This document shows, piece after piece, positions 1-10,080 of a stretch of DNA of 50,286 nt (position 1 is the stretch's first letter; every line of letters begins with the position of its first letter). The DNA is taken from NCBI RefSeq assembly GCF_030536915.1, contig NZ_JAUNPC010000008.1:1-50286 (forward strand), read 5' to 3'. The notes below the pieces were generated by a model that had not been told where the DNA came from, did not search any database, and saw only the letters and a list, made by a program, of their open reading frames with translations. Source of the stretch: Paracoccus sp. (in: a-proteobacteria). GTDB lineage: Bacteria > Pseudomonadota > Alphaproteobacteria > Rhodobacterales > Rhodobacteraceae. A program made the position numbers and the translations under genes.

Positions 1-36
1 ATTGCAAGGCCGCCCCGCCCGCGTTAGCCGTGGCGC

Positions 37-789
37 ATGGATAGGCCCCCTCGCCCCTTGCGCGACATCGACGCCCGTGCCCTGCAGGCGGATTTCACGG
101 GCGTGGACGCCTGGATCTTCGACCTCGACAACACGCTCTATTCCCCCGACCTGCGGCTGTTTTCGCAGATCGAGGCGCGGATGACGGCTTATGTCCAGCG
201 CCTGCTGGGCGTCGATGCCGCCGAGGCCGACCGCCTGCGCGCCCATTACTGGCGCGAGCACGGCACCACGCTGGCCGGGCTGATGGCCCATCACGGCATC
301 GACCCCGAGGCCTATCTGGCCGAGGTCCATGACATCGACTTCACCGCGCTGACCCCCGAACCCGCGCTGGCGGATGCCATCCGGGCGCTGCCGGGGCTGA
401 AGATCATCCACACCAATGCCGACGCGCCTTACGCGCGCCGGGTGCTGGCCCGCCGCGAACTGGACGTCTTCGACGCGGTTCACGGCATCGGAGAGGTCGG
501 CTACCACCCGAAACCCGACCCGCGATCCTTTGCCGCAGTCCTCGACGCCCACGCGCTGGACCCTGCCCGTTGCGCCATGTTCGAGGACGATCCGCGCAAC
601 CTCGAAGTGCCCTTTTCCCTTGGAATGCGGACGATTCTGGTCGGCGCGGGCCGCCACGGCCCCGATGCGCTGGCCGAGGATCACAGCCACGGCACCCATG
701 TCCTGTGGCACACCCATGACCTGCCCGGCTTCACCGCCGCGCTTGCCGCGGCCCTCGGCCCCGTGGCAGGTTCGCAGTCAAAGCCGTAA
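37..789 (+). CDS. HAD-family pyrimidine 5'-nucleotidase
   Basis: This 250-residue protein is a haloacid-dehalogenase-fold phosphatase of the pyrimidine 5'-nucleotidase (SDT1-like) branch, which removes phosphate from UMP/CMP-type nucleotides in the cytoplasm. HAD motif I is FDLDNTLYS, with the nucleophile and acid pair D29 and D31. A threonine in IIHTNAD fits motif II, the lysine in GYHPKPDP fits motif III, and the paired acids of MFEDDPRN fit motif IV. A helical cap lies between motifs I and II, and the length is normal for the family. The start is the first ATG of the frame, only 36 bases into the window, so promoter and upstream partner are out of view. It is followed on the same strand after 15 bases by a small membrane-protein gene. 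The family call is solid; the exact substrate is inferred. Confidence 0.88.
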   Translation: MDRPPRPLRDIDARALQADFTGVDAWIFDLDNTLYSPDLRLFSQIEARMTAYVQRLLGVDAAEADRLRAHYWREHGTTLAGLMAHHGIDPEAYLAEVHDIDFTALTPEPALADAIRALPGLKIIHTNADAPYARRVLARRELDVFDAVHGIGEVGYHPKPDPRSFAAVLDAHALDPARCAMFEDDPRNLEVPFSLGMRTILVGAGRHGPDALAEDHSHGTHVLWHTHDLPGFTAALAAALGPVAGSQSKP

Positions 790-804
790 CTGCCGAGGTT
801 TCCC

Positions 805-1035
805 ATGGCCCGCACCGAATCCTCCTCCGACGTCAGCGCGCTCAGCGGCGATGCCGAGCTGCAGACCCGCAGCGAACGCATCCTTGCCGCCCGCATCCTC
901 GTCATCCTCGCCATGGTCGTGGTGCTGGTGATCGTGGTGGTGGCGCTCTTCGGCCTGCCCGCGCTGACCATGGTCGCGCTGCTGGCGACGGTCGTCGTCA
1001 TGGGCCTGCTGATCGCCTACGCGGCCGGGTTCTAG
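805..1035 (+). CDS. Small two-helix membrane protein of unknown function
   Basis: This 76-residue protein has a polar, acidic N-terminus of about 28 residues followed by two Val/Ile/Leu-rich hydrophobic stretches (about residues 29-50 and 52-75). The chain ends inside or just after the second stretch, so it is probably an inner-membrane hairpin. No enzymatic motif is present and I do not recognise a named family. It lies 15 bases after the nucleotidase gene and 8 bases before the UbiH-like gene on the same strand, which suggests co-transcription. Hydroxylase neighbours might hint at membrane or quinone metabolism, but that is only context. Confidence 0.7.
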   Translation: MARTESSSDVSALSGDAELQTRSERILAARILVILAMVVVLVIVVVALFGLPALTMVALLATVVVMGLLIAYAAGF

Positions 1036-1043
1036 GCCCGCCG

Positions 1044-2231
1044 ATGCCGGATCGCGTGGATGTGCTGGTTTCCGGCGGCGGGGTCGCCGGGCTGACGGCG
1101 GCGGCCGGCTTCGGCGCGGCGGGCCTGAGCGTCCTCTGCGTGGACCCCGCCCCCCCGGTGACGGAAGAAGGCGGCGCGGGGGCCGACCTGCGGACCACGG
1201 CCTTCCTGCAGCCCTCGGTCGACCTGCTGGCCCGCATCGGCTTGTGGGACCGGCTGGCGCCCCATGCCACGCCGCTGCAGGTGATGCGCATCGTGGACGC
1301 GGGCGGGGCGGAACCCGCCGCGCGTCTGACCCGCGCCTTCGACGCCTCGGAAATCTCGGACCGGCCCTTCGGCTACAACCTGCCCAACTGGCTGCTGCGG
1401 CGCGAGATTTCCGCGCGGCTGGCAGAACTGCCCAATGTCGAGTTCCGCCCCGGCACCGGCACCGCCGGCCTGACCGTCCGCGACGACGCCGCGCTGGTGG
1501 ACCTGTCCGACGGCAGCCGCATCCGCGCCCGGCTGGTGGTCGCCGCGGACGGCCGCAATTCCCCCGTGCGCGAGGCGCTGGGGATCGGCACCCGCACCAT
1601 CCGCTACGGCCAGAAGGCGCTGGCCTTCGCGGTGACGCACGAGATCCCGCACGAGAACGTCTCGACCGAGATCCACCGCTGGGGCGGTCCTTTCACGCTG
1701 GTCCCCCTGCCCGACCGCGAGGGCAAGCCCTCCTCGGCGGTCGTCTGGCTGGAACGCGGGGCCGAGATCGCGCGGCTGCGCGGACTGTCGCGCGAGGCCT
1801 TCGAGGTCGAGCTGAACGCCCGTTCGGCGGGCATCCTCGGGCATCTGACGCAGGCCACCGGCTTGACCGAATGGCCGATCATCAGCCAGATCGCCGACCG
1901 CTACACCGGCCCCCGCACCGCCCTGATCGCCGAGGCCGCCCATGTCGTCCCGCCCATCGGCGCGCAGGGGCTGAACATGAGCCTCGCGGACCTCTCGGCG
2001 CTGCTGGACCTGATGGGCGCCGATCCGGGCGATCCCGCGGCACTCGACCGCTATGCCCGCGCCCGCCGCCCCGAGGCGCTGGTCCGCCTGATGGGCATCG
2101 ACGCGCTGAACCGCGCCAGCATGCTGACCCCTCGTCCCCTGCGCGACCTGCGCGCGGCAGCGCTGGGCGGGCTTTATGCGCTTGCCCCCGTGCGGAGAAC
2201 GATGATGCGGGCCGGACTGGGGATGCGCTGA
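1044..2231 (+). CDS. UbiH/UbiF-family FAD-dependent hydroxylase (ubiquinone biosynthesis)
   Basis: This 395-residue flavoprotein monooxygenase belongs to the UbiH/UbiF/COQ6 family, which hydroxylates the aromatic ring of ubiquinone precursors with FAD, NAD(P)H and O2 at the membrane surface. The N-terminus has the dinucleotide-binding fold VLVSGGGVAGLTAA (GGGVAG at residues 11-16) ending in an acidic residue (VDP). The DG motif appears as AADGRNSPVR near residue 163. The second FAD ribityl motif is ALIAEAAHVVPPIGAQGLN, in which the usual Gly-Asp pair before the AAH box is Ala-Glu. I recall this variant from Rhodobacterales UbiH proteins, so it is probably functional. The gene follows the small membrane-protein gene after 8 bases. 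Which ring position it hydroxylates cannot be told from the sequence. Confidence 0.85.
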   Translation: MPDRVDVLVSGGGVAGLTAAAGFGAAGLSVLCVDPAPPVTEEGGAGADLRTTAFLQPSVDLLARIGLWDRLAPHATPLQVMRIVDAGGAEPAARLTRAFDASEISDRPFGYNLPNWLLRREISARLAELPNVEFRPGTGTAGLTVRDDAALVDLSDGSRIRARLVVAADGRNSPVREALGIGTRTIRYGQKALAFAVTHEIPHENVSTEIHRWGGPFTLVPLPDREGKPSSAVVWLERGAEIARLRGLSREAFEVELNARSAGILGHLTQATGLTEWPIISQIADRYTGPRTALIAEAAHVVPPIGAQGLNMSLADLSALLDLMGADPGDPAALDRYARARRPEALVRLMGIDALNRASMLTPRPLRDLRAAALGGLYALAPVRRTMMRAGLGMR

Positions 2232-2249
2232 GGGGGCCGATCCCGCTAG

Positions 2250-3380
<1,131 letters not shown>

Positions 3381-3439
3381 TCGCCCGAAGCCGGGGGCTT
3401 CGCGCCTCCGGACTGTTTTCCGGGCGCTCGGAAGCCCGC

Positions 3440-3459
3440 GGGATATTTGAACGAAGAAG
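3440..3459 (+). repeat. Dispersed GGGATATTTG...GAAGAAG element, copy 1
   Basis: The sequence reads gggatatttgaacgaagaag and is directly preceded by a small hairpin (CGGGC at 3421-3425 pairing with GCCCG at 3434-3438). The same core occurs at 14006-14025, 20977-20998, 26122-26142 and 46627-46647. This copy lies in the 3' untranslated region of ilvC, just upstream of its terminator. Confidence 0.7.
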
Positions 3460-3463
3460 AACG

Positions 3464-3490
3464 AGGGGCGCCCTGCTGGGGCGCCCCTTT
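3464..3490 (+). terminator. Rho-independent terminator between convergent ilvC and DUF333 genes
   Basis: A perfect 10-bp stem AGGGGCGCCC (3464-3473) pairs with GGGCGCCCCT (3479-3488) around a 5-base loop, followed by a short T run. It sits 84 bases after the ilvC stop and 5 bases from the end of the convergent lipoprotein gene. Its symmetry could let it act in both directions. Confidence 0.8.
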
Positions 3491-3494
3491 CCCG

Positions 3495-3764
3495 TTACAG
3501 GTCGTTGTGGCTGTTCAGCAGATCGGCGGCGCGGACGGTGCGGCCGTCCGGCATCCGGCACAGATCGGCGCGGCGCCCGCCTGCGGTCGCGGGAATGACC
3601 GTCCCTCCGGTGCCCGCGCAATAAAGCGCCGCCGGGTCCACCAGCGCCGCGGCGGGCTGCCCGCCACCTGCCTGCCGGGCGGACGGGGGGCTGCCGCAGG
3701 CGGCCAGCAGCAGAAGGCTCGTCGGCAGGGCAATGGCCAAGGCGGGGGACAGGCGTCGGATCAT
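3495..3764 (-). CDS. Small DUF333-type lipoprotein (putative hemolysin family)
   Basis: This is an 89-residue predicted lipoprotein. The N-terminus MIRRLSPALA is followed by a hydrophobic stretch and a lipobox LLLLAAC, with the lipidated cysteine at C23. The mature part has the DUF333 pattern: a Tyr-Cys pair near residue 48, then GGT, a second cysteine in DLCRMPDGR and an aliphatic tail. Family members are small secreted or envelope proteins loosely labelled putative hemolysin, with no proven activity. I chose the ATG at 3764 because it gives a clean signal peptide and has AGGAG about ten bases upstream; the longer open frame to 3836 adds an unlikely N-terminus. It is downstream of dnaE on the same strand and converges on ilvC. 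Confidence 0.75.
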   Translation of the reverse strand: MIRRLSPALAIALPTSLLLLAACGSPPSARQAGGGQPAAALVDPAALYCAGTGGTVIPATAGGRRADLCRMPDGRTVRAADLLNSHNDL

Positions 3765-3842
3765 GCGCGGCGCTCCTGTTGCGGCATGGGCAGAGATCCG
3801 CCTACCCTGCCAAGCGCGCGCCGCCGGGGCAACCATGCAGCG

Positions 3843-6800
3843 TCACTCTTCGGTCACGTCGATCACGCCCTCGACCGCCCTCAGGGCCTGCCGCATCCGG
3901 GGCGTCACGGGCACGTCGGGCGCAACCTCGACGTCATAGACGGTATTGCCGTCCCGCACCCGCATCAGCAGGGGGCCGCGGCCCTTGGCCGAGACCGCGA
4001 TCTCGGCGCTGGTCTCGCGCAGGCGGTCCAGCACCGCGACGGCGGTGCGCGCATCCGCGACCTCGACCGCCAGCAGGCCCGAGCCGGCATCGGCCACGGC
4101 GTTTTCCAGCGCCTCGACCGACCGCGCGAGCATCTTGACCTGATCGCCCGAGGGTTCCGCGTTGACCGTCAGCAGGACGTTCATGCCGGGTTCCAGAAGC
4201 GGACGGTGGGCGTCCAGCACGTCGGAAAAGACCGTGGCCTCGTAAAGCCCGGTCGGGTCGGACAGGGTGACAAAGGCATAGCGCGTGCCCTTGGCCGATT
4301 TCTTCTCCGCCCGCGCCGCGACCGTGCCTGCGATCTGCGCGACCATCGGCCCATCGGCGCAGGCGGCCTGCACCTCGGCCAGCGTCATCGCGCCCTTGCG
4401 CTTCAGCGCCGGAACATAGTCGTCCAGCGGGTGGCCAGAGAGATAGAAGCCGATGGCCGTGCGCTCCTCGGCCAGCTTCTCGGCGGGCATCCAGACCGAG
4501 GCCAGCGCGGGACGCGGGGGCGGCAGGTCCTCGCCGCCCCCGAACAGAGAGGACTGGCTGGACTGCGCAGCCTCCTGCACCGCCGTTGACCATGCGACCA
4601 GCGGGTCGAGCGACTTCAGCACCCGTGCCCGATTGTTGTCGAGTTCATCAAAAGCCCCTGCCCGCGCCAGCATCTCCAGCGCACGCTTGCCGATCTGGCG
4701 CATGGGGACGCGGCGGGCGAAGTCGGTCAGGTCGCGGAAGGGCCTGTCGCCTCGGGCGGCCACCAGCGTCCTCATCGCCTCGACGCCCACGTTCTTCAGC
4801 GCGCCCAGCGCATAGGAAATGCGGCCATTGTCCACGCTGAAGCGGGGCTGGCTGCGGTTGACGCAAGGCGGGATCACCTCGATCCCCATGCGGTCCACCT
4901 CGCGCCGATAGACCGCCAGCTTGTCGGTCAGGTGGATGTCGCAGTTCATCACCGCGGCCATGAACTCGACCGGGTGGTTCGCCTTCAGCCAGGCGGTCTG
5001 GTAGCTGACGACCGCATAGGCCGCCGCGTGCGACTTGTTGAAGCCGTAGTTGGCGAATTTCTCCAGCAGGTCGAAGACCTCGCCCGCCTTCTTCTCGTCC
5101 ACCCCGTGCGTCTTGCAGCCCTCGACGAACTTGGGGCGCTCCTTCGCCATCTCCTCGGCGATCTTCTTGCCCATCGCCCGGCGCAGCAGGTCGGCGCCGC
5201 CGAGGCTGTAGCCCGCCATGACCTGCGCGATCTCCATGACCTGTTCCTGGTAGACGATGATGCCCTGCGTCTCGGCAAGGATATGGTCGATGGTCGGGTG
5301 GATCGATTCAAGCGGCCGGACGCCGTTCTTGACGTCGCAATAGACCGGGATGTTCTCCATCGGCCCCGGACGATAGAGCGCGACGAGGGCCACGATGTCC
5401 TCGATGCAGGTGGGCCGCATCCGCCGCAGCGCGTCCATCATGCCCGAGCTTTCGACCTGGAACACCGCGACCGTGCGGGCGCTGGCGAACAGGCGATAGG
5501 TTTCGGGGTCGTCCAGCGGGATCAGGTTGATCTCGTCCACCGCGCCCGGCGGAGGGTCGTAAAGCTGGCGCCCATCGGCCGCGATATGCAGGTGCCGCCC
5601 GCCCGCGCGGATCAGGTCCACGGCGTTCTGGATCACCGTCAGGGTCTTGAGGCCGAGGAAGTCGAACTTCACCAGCCCGGCCTGTTCCACCCATTTCATG
5701 TTGTATTGCGTGGCCGGCATGTCGGACGCCGGGTCGCGGTAAAGCGGCACAAGCTGGTCCAGCGGCCGGTCCCCGATCACCACCCCTGCCGCGTGGGTGG
5801 ATGCGTTGCGGTAAAGCCCCTCCACCTGCGCCGCATAGTCGAGCATCCGCTTGACGTTTTCCTCGGCTGCCGCCGCTTCCCGCAGGCGCGGCTCGTCAGC
5901 CAAGGCCTTGGTGATCGAGACGGGCTTCACGCCTTCGACCGGGATCATCTTCGACAGCCGGTCGCGCTGGGGAAAGCCCATGCCGAGCACCCGGCCCACA
6001 TCATGGACGGCGGCCTTGGACAGCAGCGCGCCGAAGGTGATGATCTGTCCGACCTTCTCTCGTCCGTATTTCTGGCAGACGTAGTCGATGACTTCCTCGC
6101 GCCGGTCCATGCAGAAGTCGATGTCGAAGTCCGGCATCGAGACGCGCTCGGGGTTCAGGAACCGCTCGAACAGCAGCGAATAGCGCAGGGGGTCGAGGTC
6201 GGTGATCGTCAGCGCATAGGCCACGAGGCTACCGGCGCCCGAGCCCCGCCCCGGCCCGACGGGGATGCCGTTCTGCTTGGCCCATTTGATGAAGTCGGCC
6301 ACGATCAGGAAATAGCCGGGGAAGCCCATCTGCTCGATGATGCCGAGTTCAAAGTCGAGCCGGGCGTTATATTCCTCGACGCTGACGGCATGGGGGATGA
6401 CCGCGAGACGGGCCGCCAGCCCCTCGCGGGCCTGCCGGCGCAGTTCCTCGACCTCGTCATCGGCAAAGCGCGGCAGGATCGGCTTGTGCTTGCTGACCGC
6501 AAAGGCGCAGCGTTGGGCGATTTCCACCGTGTTGGCAGTGGCTTCGGGCAGGTCGGCAAAGAGGACCAGCATATCCGCTTCGGACTTGAAGTCGTGGTTG
6601 GCGGTCAGCCGGCGGCGCGGGGTGGACTGGTCCACCATCGCGCGCTCGCGGATGCAGATCAGCGCGTCATGGGCGCCGAACATCTCGGGTTTCGGAAAAT
6701 AGACGTCGTTCGTCGCCACCAGCGGCAGGTTCAGCGCATAGGCGAGGTCGATCATGCCGCCTTCGCTTGCCAGTTCCGCCGGCATCAACTGGCCATTGTC

Positions 6801-7316
6801 CTGCATATGACGCTGCAGTTCCACATACAGCCGGTCGCCGAAGATCCCCGCCAGATCGCGCAGGTGCGCTTCGGCGTCCGCCATCTTGCCCGCAGCCACC
6901 ATCAGCCCCAGCGGACCGCAGGCGCCGCCGGTCAGGCAGATCAGCCCCTCGGCATGCTTGCCCAGTTCGGCCATGGTGATGTGGGGAAACTCGCGCGGCG
7001 GCGTCACGTAAAGGCAGGTGGACAGCGCCATCAGGTTCATCCAGCCTTGGCTGTTCTGCACCAGCAGCACCACGGGGCCGCACATCGGGCCTGCGTCCAG
7101 CACCATCTGGCAGCCGACGATGGGCTGGACGCCCTCGTCCATGGCCTTCACCGAGAACTCCAGCGCCGCGAACAGCGCGTTGGTGTCGGTCAGCGCGACG
7201 GCGGGCATTCCCGCCTTTGCCGCAAGGCCCGGCAGCTTCTTGACGGGGATCGCGCCCTCCAGAAGCGAGTGTTCCGAATGGCAGCGCAGGTGGATGAATC
7301 GGGGTTGGTCGGTCAT
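3843..7316 (-). CDS. dnaE: DNA polymerase III subunit alpha
   Basis: This 1157-residue protein is the replicative polymerase catalytic subunit. It begins with a PHP domain (IHLRCHSEHSLLEGA, histidines at 9, 13 and 16). The polymerase core carries the catalytic aspartates in PDFDIDF (about residues 394-400) and the third aspartate in VKFDFLGLKTL (about residue 552). The finger region includes GPGRGSGAGSLVAY, followed by the helix-hairpin-helix region, an OB fold (VAQIAGTVAARAEKK) and a short C-terminal domain. Length and architecture match the DnaE1 type of alphaproteobacteria. The ATG at 7316 gives MTDQPRFIHLRCHSEHS, the expected family start. A 177-base divergent promoter region separates it from the ABC importer operon. 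Confidence 0.97.
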   Translation of the reverse strand: MTDQPRFIHLRCHSEHSLLEGAIPVKKLPGLAAKAGMPAVALTDTNALFAALEFSVKAMDEGVQPIVGCQMVLDAGPMCGPVVLLVQNSQGWMNLMALSTCLYVTPPREFPHITMAELGKHAEGLICLTGGACGPLGLMVAAGKMADAEAHLRDLAGIFGDRLYVELQRHMQDNGQLMPAELASEGGMIDLAYALNLPLVATNDVYFPKPEMFGAHDALICIRERAMVDQSTPRRRLTANHDFKSEADMLVLFADLPEATANTVEIAQRCAFAVSKHKPILPRFADDEVEELRRQAREGLAARLAVIPHAVSVEEYNARLDFELGIIEQMGFPGYFLIVADFIKWAKQNGIPVGPGRGSGAGSLVAYALTITDLDPLRYSLLFERFLNPERVSMPDFDIDFCMDRREEVIDYVCQKYGREKVGQIITFGALLSKAAVHDVGRVLGMGFPQRDRLSKMIPVEGVKPVSITKALADEPRLREAAAAEENVKRMLDYAAQVEGLYRNASTHAAGVVIGDRPLDQLVPLYRDPASDMPATQYNMKWVEQAGLVKFDFLGLKTLTVIQNAVDLIRAGGRHLHIAADGRQLYDPPPGAVDEINLIPLDDPETYRLFASARTVAVFQVESSGMMDALRRMRPTCIEDIVALVALYRPGPMENIPVYCDVKNGVRPLESIHPTIDHILAETQGIIVYQEQVMEIAQVMAGYSLGGADLLRRAMGKKIAEEMAKERPKFVEGCKTHGVDEKKAGEVFDLLEKFANYGFNKSHAAAYAVVSYQTAWLKANHPVEFMAAVMNCDIHLTDKLAVYRREVDRMGIEVIPPCVNRSQPRFSVDNGRISYALGALKNVGVEAMRTLVAARGDRPFRDLTDFARRVPMRQIGKRALEMLARAGAFDELDNNRARVLKSLDPLVAWSTAVQEAAQSSQSSLFGGGEDLPPPRPALASVWMPAEKLAEERTAIGFYLSGHPLDDYVPALKRKGAMTLAEVQAACADGPMVAQIAGTVAARAEKKSAKGTRYAFVTLSDPTGLYEATVFSDVLDAHRPLLEPGMNVLLTVNAEPSGDQVKMLARSVEALENAVADAGSGLLAVEVADARTAVAVLDRLRETSAEIAVSAKGRGPLLMRVRDGNTVYDVEVAPDVPVTPRMRQALRAVEGVIDVTEE

Positions 7317-7394
7317 GGGGCGTTGCTAGCACCTGCCGGGACGGTGCAGAAGGCGTCCGGCGACCCGTCCGGTCCGATTGCCGCGGGGTTCACG

Positions 7395-7423
7395 AAGACA
7401 GCCTAAACCGCCACCGCTATAAT
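7395..7423 (+). promoter_or_regulatory. Sigma-70-like promoter for the BMP-type ABC operon
   Basis: A perfect -10 box TATAAT at 7418-7423 lies 17 bases after AAGACA (7395-7400), which matches the -35 consensus TTGACA at four of six positions. It points toward the GTG start at 7494, leaving a leader of about 65 bases. CCGCC (7408-7412) and GGCGG (7425-7429) form a dyad around the -10 box that could be an operator. No transcription data support it. Confidence 0.55.
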
Positions 7424-7493
7424 CGGCGGCCTCAAGAATGATTGTGCGGGGGCGGTTTCGGGCTAACCTGCCAAAAACAAAGACGGGGATGGC

Positions 7494-9017
7494 GTGACGC
7501 AAGCCGAATTGTTCCGGGCCGACGGCCTGTCGAAATCCTATCCGGGCGTGCGCGCCAACGATGATGTGTCCTTCTCCGTCGCACCGGGCGAGATCCACGC
7601 GCTGCTGGGGGAAAACGGCGCGGGCAAGTCCACGCTGGTCAAGATGATCTACGGCCTCGTGCGCCCCGATCAGGGCCGGATGGCCTTGGGCGGCCAGCCT
7701 CATGCACCGGCGGACCCCCGTGCCGCGCGGGCAGCGGGCGTCGGCATGGTGTTCCAGCATTTCAGCCTGTTCGACGCGCTGACTGTGGCGGAAAACATCG
7801 CGCTGGGGATGGACTCGCCCCCGCCCCGCGCCGACCTGTCGCGCCGCATCACCGAGGTCAGCACGGCCTATGGCCTGCCGCTGAACCCCGCCCGCCGCAT
7901 CGCCTCACTTTCGGCGGGCGAGCGGCAGCGGGTCGAGATCGTGCGATGCCTTCTGGGCAATCCGCGCCTTCTCATCATGGACGAGCCGACCAGCGTCCTG
8001 ACCCCGCAGGAGGCGGAAATCCTGTTTGCCACCCTGCGCCAGTTGGCCGCGCAGGGCACGGCGATCCTTTATATCAGCCACAAGCTGGACGAGATCCGCA
8101 CCCATTGCGACCGCGCCACGATCCTGCGGCAAGGGCGCGTCGTCGGCACCGTGAACCCGCGCGACCACTCGGCGCGAGAGCTTGCGGCGATGATGGTCGG
8201 GGCCGAGATGCGGCTGGTGGACCGTTCCGGCCGTCAGGCGGGCGAGGTCGTGCTGACCGTCGCCAGCCTGACCTCGGCCGCGGGGCTGGAAGGAACGGCG
8301 CTGAAGAACGTGGGCTTCCAGGTCCGCGCAGGCGAGATCCTTGGCATCGGCGGCGTCGCCGGAAACGGGCAGGAGGAGTTGATCGCCGCGCTGTCCGGCG
8401 AAACCACCGGCAAGCCCGGCACCGTGGCGCTAGACGGCCGCGACCTGTCGGGCGAAGGCCCCGAGGCGCGCCGCCGCGCGGGCCTGCTCGCCGCCCCCGA
8501 GGACCGGCTGGGCCATGCCGCCGTCCCCGAGATGAGCCTGACCGAGAACGCCATCCTGACCGGCGCAACCCGGCAGGGGCTGGAAAGGAACGGCATCCTC
8601 GACCACCGCGCCGCCCGCAGCTTTGCCGAGAAGATCATCGCGGCCTTCGACGTGCGGACTCCGGGACCGGGGACGGCGGCGGGGGCGCTGTCGGGCGGCA
8701 ACCTGCAGAAATTCGTGATCGGCCGGGAAATCCTGCAAGAGCCCCGCGCGCTGGTCGTGAACCAGCCGACATGGGGCGTGGATGCAGGAGCCGCCGCCGC
8801 GATCCGGCAGGCGCTTCTGGACCTTGCCGGACGGGGTGCCGCGGTCATCGTCATCAGCCAGGACCTCGACGAGTTGCTGGAGCTTTCCGACCGCTTCGCC
8901 GCGCTGAACAACGGCGTGCTGTCCCCACCCGTCCCGACCGAGGGGCTGACTCTGGAACAGGTCGGCCTGATGCTGGGCGGCGCGCATGGGATGGAGGTCG
9001 CCCATGTTGCGGCTTGA
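7494..9017 (+). CDS. BMP-type (nucleoside/simple-sugar) ABC transporter, ATP-binding protein
   Basis: This 507-residue protein is the duplicated ATPase of an ABC importer of the YufO/NupA or RbsA type, energising uptake through the two permeases encoded next. The first half has Walker A GENGAGKST (residues 39-47), signature LSAGERQRVEI and Walker B LLIMDEPTSVLTP. The second half has the usual degenerate Walker A (GVAGNGQEEL) with an intact LSGGNLQKFVIGREI signature. The start is a GTG at 7494; a nearby ATG at 7489 is out of frame and stops after two codons. It is the first gene of a four-gene operon that ends with the substrate-binding protein. The family transports purine nucleosides or related compounds in characterised cases; the substrate here is unknown. 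Confidence 0.9.
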   Translation: MTQAELFRADGLSKSYPGVRANDDVSFSVAPGEIHALLGENGAGKSTLVKMIYGLVRPDQGRMALGGQPHAPADPRAARAAGVGMVFQHFSLFDALTVAENIALGMDSPPPRADLSRRITEVSTAYGLPLNPARRIASLSAGERQRVEIVRCLLGNPRLLIMDEPTSVLTPQEAEILFATLRQLAAQGTAILYISHKLDEIRTHCDRATILRQGRVVGTVNPRDHSARELAAMMVGAEMRLVDRSGRQAGEVVLTVASLTSAAGLEGTALKNVGFQVRAGEILGIGGVAGNGQEELIAALSGETTGKPGTVALDGRDLSGEGPEARRRAGLLAAPEDRLGHAAVPEMSLTENAILTGATRQGLERNGILDHRAARSFAEKIIAAFDVRTPGPGTAAGALSGGNLQKFVIGREILQEPRALVVNQPTWGVDAGAAAAIRQALLDLAGRGAAVIVISQDLDELLELSDRFAALNNGVLSPPVPTEGLTLEQVGLMLGGAHGMEVAHVAA

Positions 9018-10080
9018 GCCCCGGCCCGCCGCCCCTTGGTGGCTGGGCGTCGCCTCACCCGTCGTGGCGGTGATCGCCACGATGATCGCAGGCGGATTGC
9101 TCTTCGCGCTGATGGGCTTCGATCCCGTGGCCGCGATCCGCACGATCTTCTGGGACCCGCTGTTCGGGCCTGCTGCGGGCTATTCGCGCCCGCAGCTTCT
9201 GGTCAAGGCCGGGCCGCTGATCCTGATCGCCTCGGGCCTCGCCATCGGCTTCCGGGCCGGCATCTGGAACATCGGGGCGGAAGGCCAATACATCATCGGT
9301 GGCATCTGCGGCGCGGCCGTGGCCTTGGCCGCCTATCCTGCCGAAGGCTTCTGGATCTTCCCGGCGATGGTGCTGGCAGGCGCGGCCGGGGGCTGGGCCT
9401 GGGGGATGATCCCCGCGACCCTGCGGAACTGGACCGGAGCGTCGGAGATCCTCGTCTCGCTGATGCTGGTCTATGTCGCCCAAAGGGTCGCCGCCTGGAT
9501 GGCCTTCGGCCCGATGCGGAACCCGGAGGGCTTCGGGATGCCCGGCTCGCGCAACCTGCAGCAATATCCGTCGGCCTCGAACCCGGAACTGATCGCCGGG
9601 ACCGGCATCCACTGGGGCGTGGTCGCGGCCGCCGTGGCGGTGCTGGCGACCTGGTTCCTGATGAGCCGCCATATCCGAGGCTTCCGCATCCGGGTGGCAG
9701 GCCTCGCCCCCCGCGCCGCGCGCTTTGCCGGTGTCAGGCCGGAAACCTTGGTCGCCTTCTGCCTCGGCCTCTCCGGTGCTCTGGCGGGCATGGCCGGGCT
9801 GTTCGAGGCCGCCGGCCCCGGCGGGCAGATCACCGACAGCTTCGGTTCGGGCTATGGCTTCACGGCGATCATCGTGGCTTTCCTCGGGCGGCTGCACCCC
9901 TTGGGCATCCTGCTTGCCGGGCTGCTGCTGGCGCTGACCTATATCGGCGGCGAACTCGCCCAACTGATGCTGTCCCTGCCCGCCGCCACGGTGCAGGTGT
10001 TCCAGGGGATGCTGCTGTTCTTCCTGTTGGCCTTCGACACGCTGACCCGATACCGCCTGCGCTGGGGGACCAAGCGATGA
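9004..10080 (+). CDS. BMP-type ABC transporter permease 1
   Basis: This 358-residue polytopic inner-membrane protein belongs to the branched-chain/ribose-type permease family (BPD_transp_2). Hydrophobic helices run from about residue 16 to the C-terminus. The conserved cytoplasmic coupling region is GFRIRVAGLAPRAARFAGV, followed by the family's glycine-rich helix (LSGALAGMAGLFEAAG) and FGSGYGFTAIIVAFLGRLHPLG. The ATG at 9004 is preceded by GGAGGT at 8993-8998, an ideal ribosome-binding site, and overlaps the end of the ATPase gene by 14 bases, so translation is probably coupled. A second in-frame ATG 18 bases upstream lacks such a site. Its 3' end overlaps the next permease by four bases (ATGA). 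Confidence 0.9.
   Translation: MLRLEPRPAAPWWLGVASPVVAVIATMIAGGLLFALMGFDPVAAIRTIFWDPLFGPAAGYSRPQLLVKAGPLILIASGLAIGFRAGIWNIGAEGQYIIGGICGAAVALAAYPAEGFWIFPAMVLAGAAGGWAWGMIPATLRNWTGASEILVSLMLVYVAQRVAAWMAFGPMRNPEGFGMPGSRNLQQYPSASNPELIAGTGIHWGVVAAAVAVLATWFLMSRHIRGFRIRVAGLAPRAARFAGVRPETLVAFCLGLSGALAGMAGLFEAAGPGGQITDSFGSGYGFTAIIVAFLGRLHPLGILLAGLLLALTYIGGELAQLMLSLPAATVQVFQGMLLFFLLAFDTLTRYRLRWGTKR

Noticed and set aside
4932..7406. Open frame of 824 codons on the plus strand opposite dnaE
   Set aside because: dnaE is unmistakable on the other strand; this frame is rich in His, Arg, Asp and Gln without any domain pattern.
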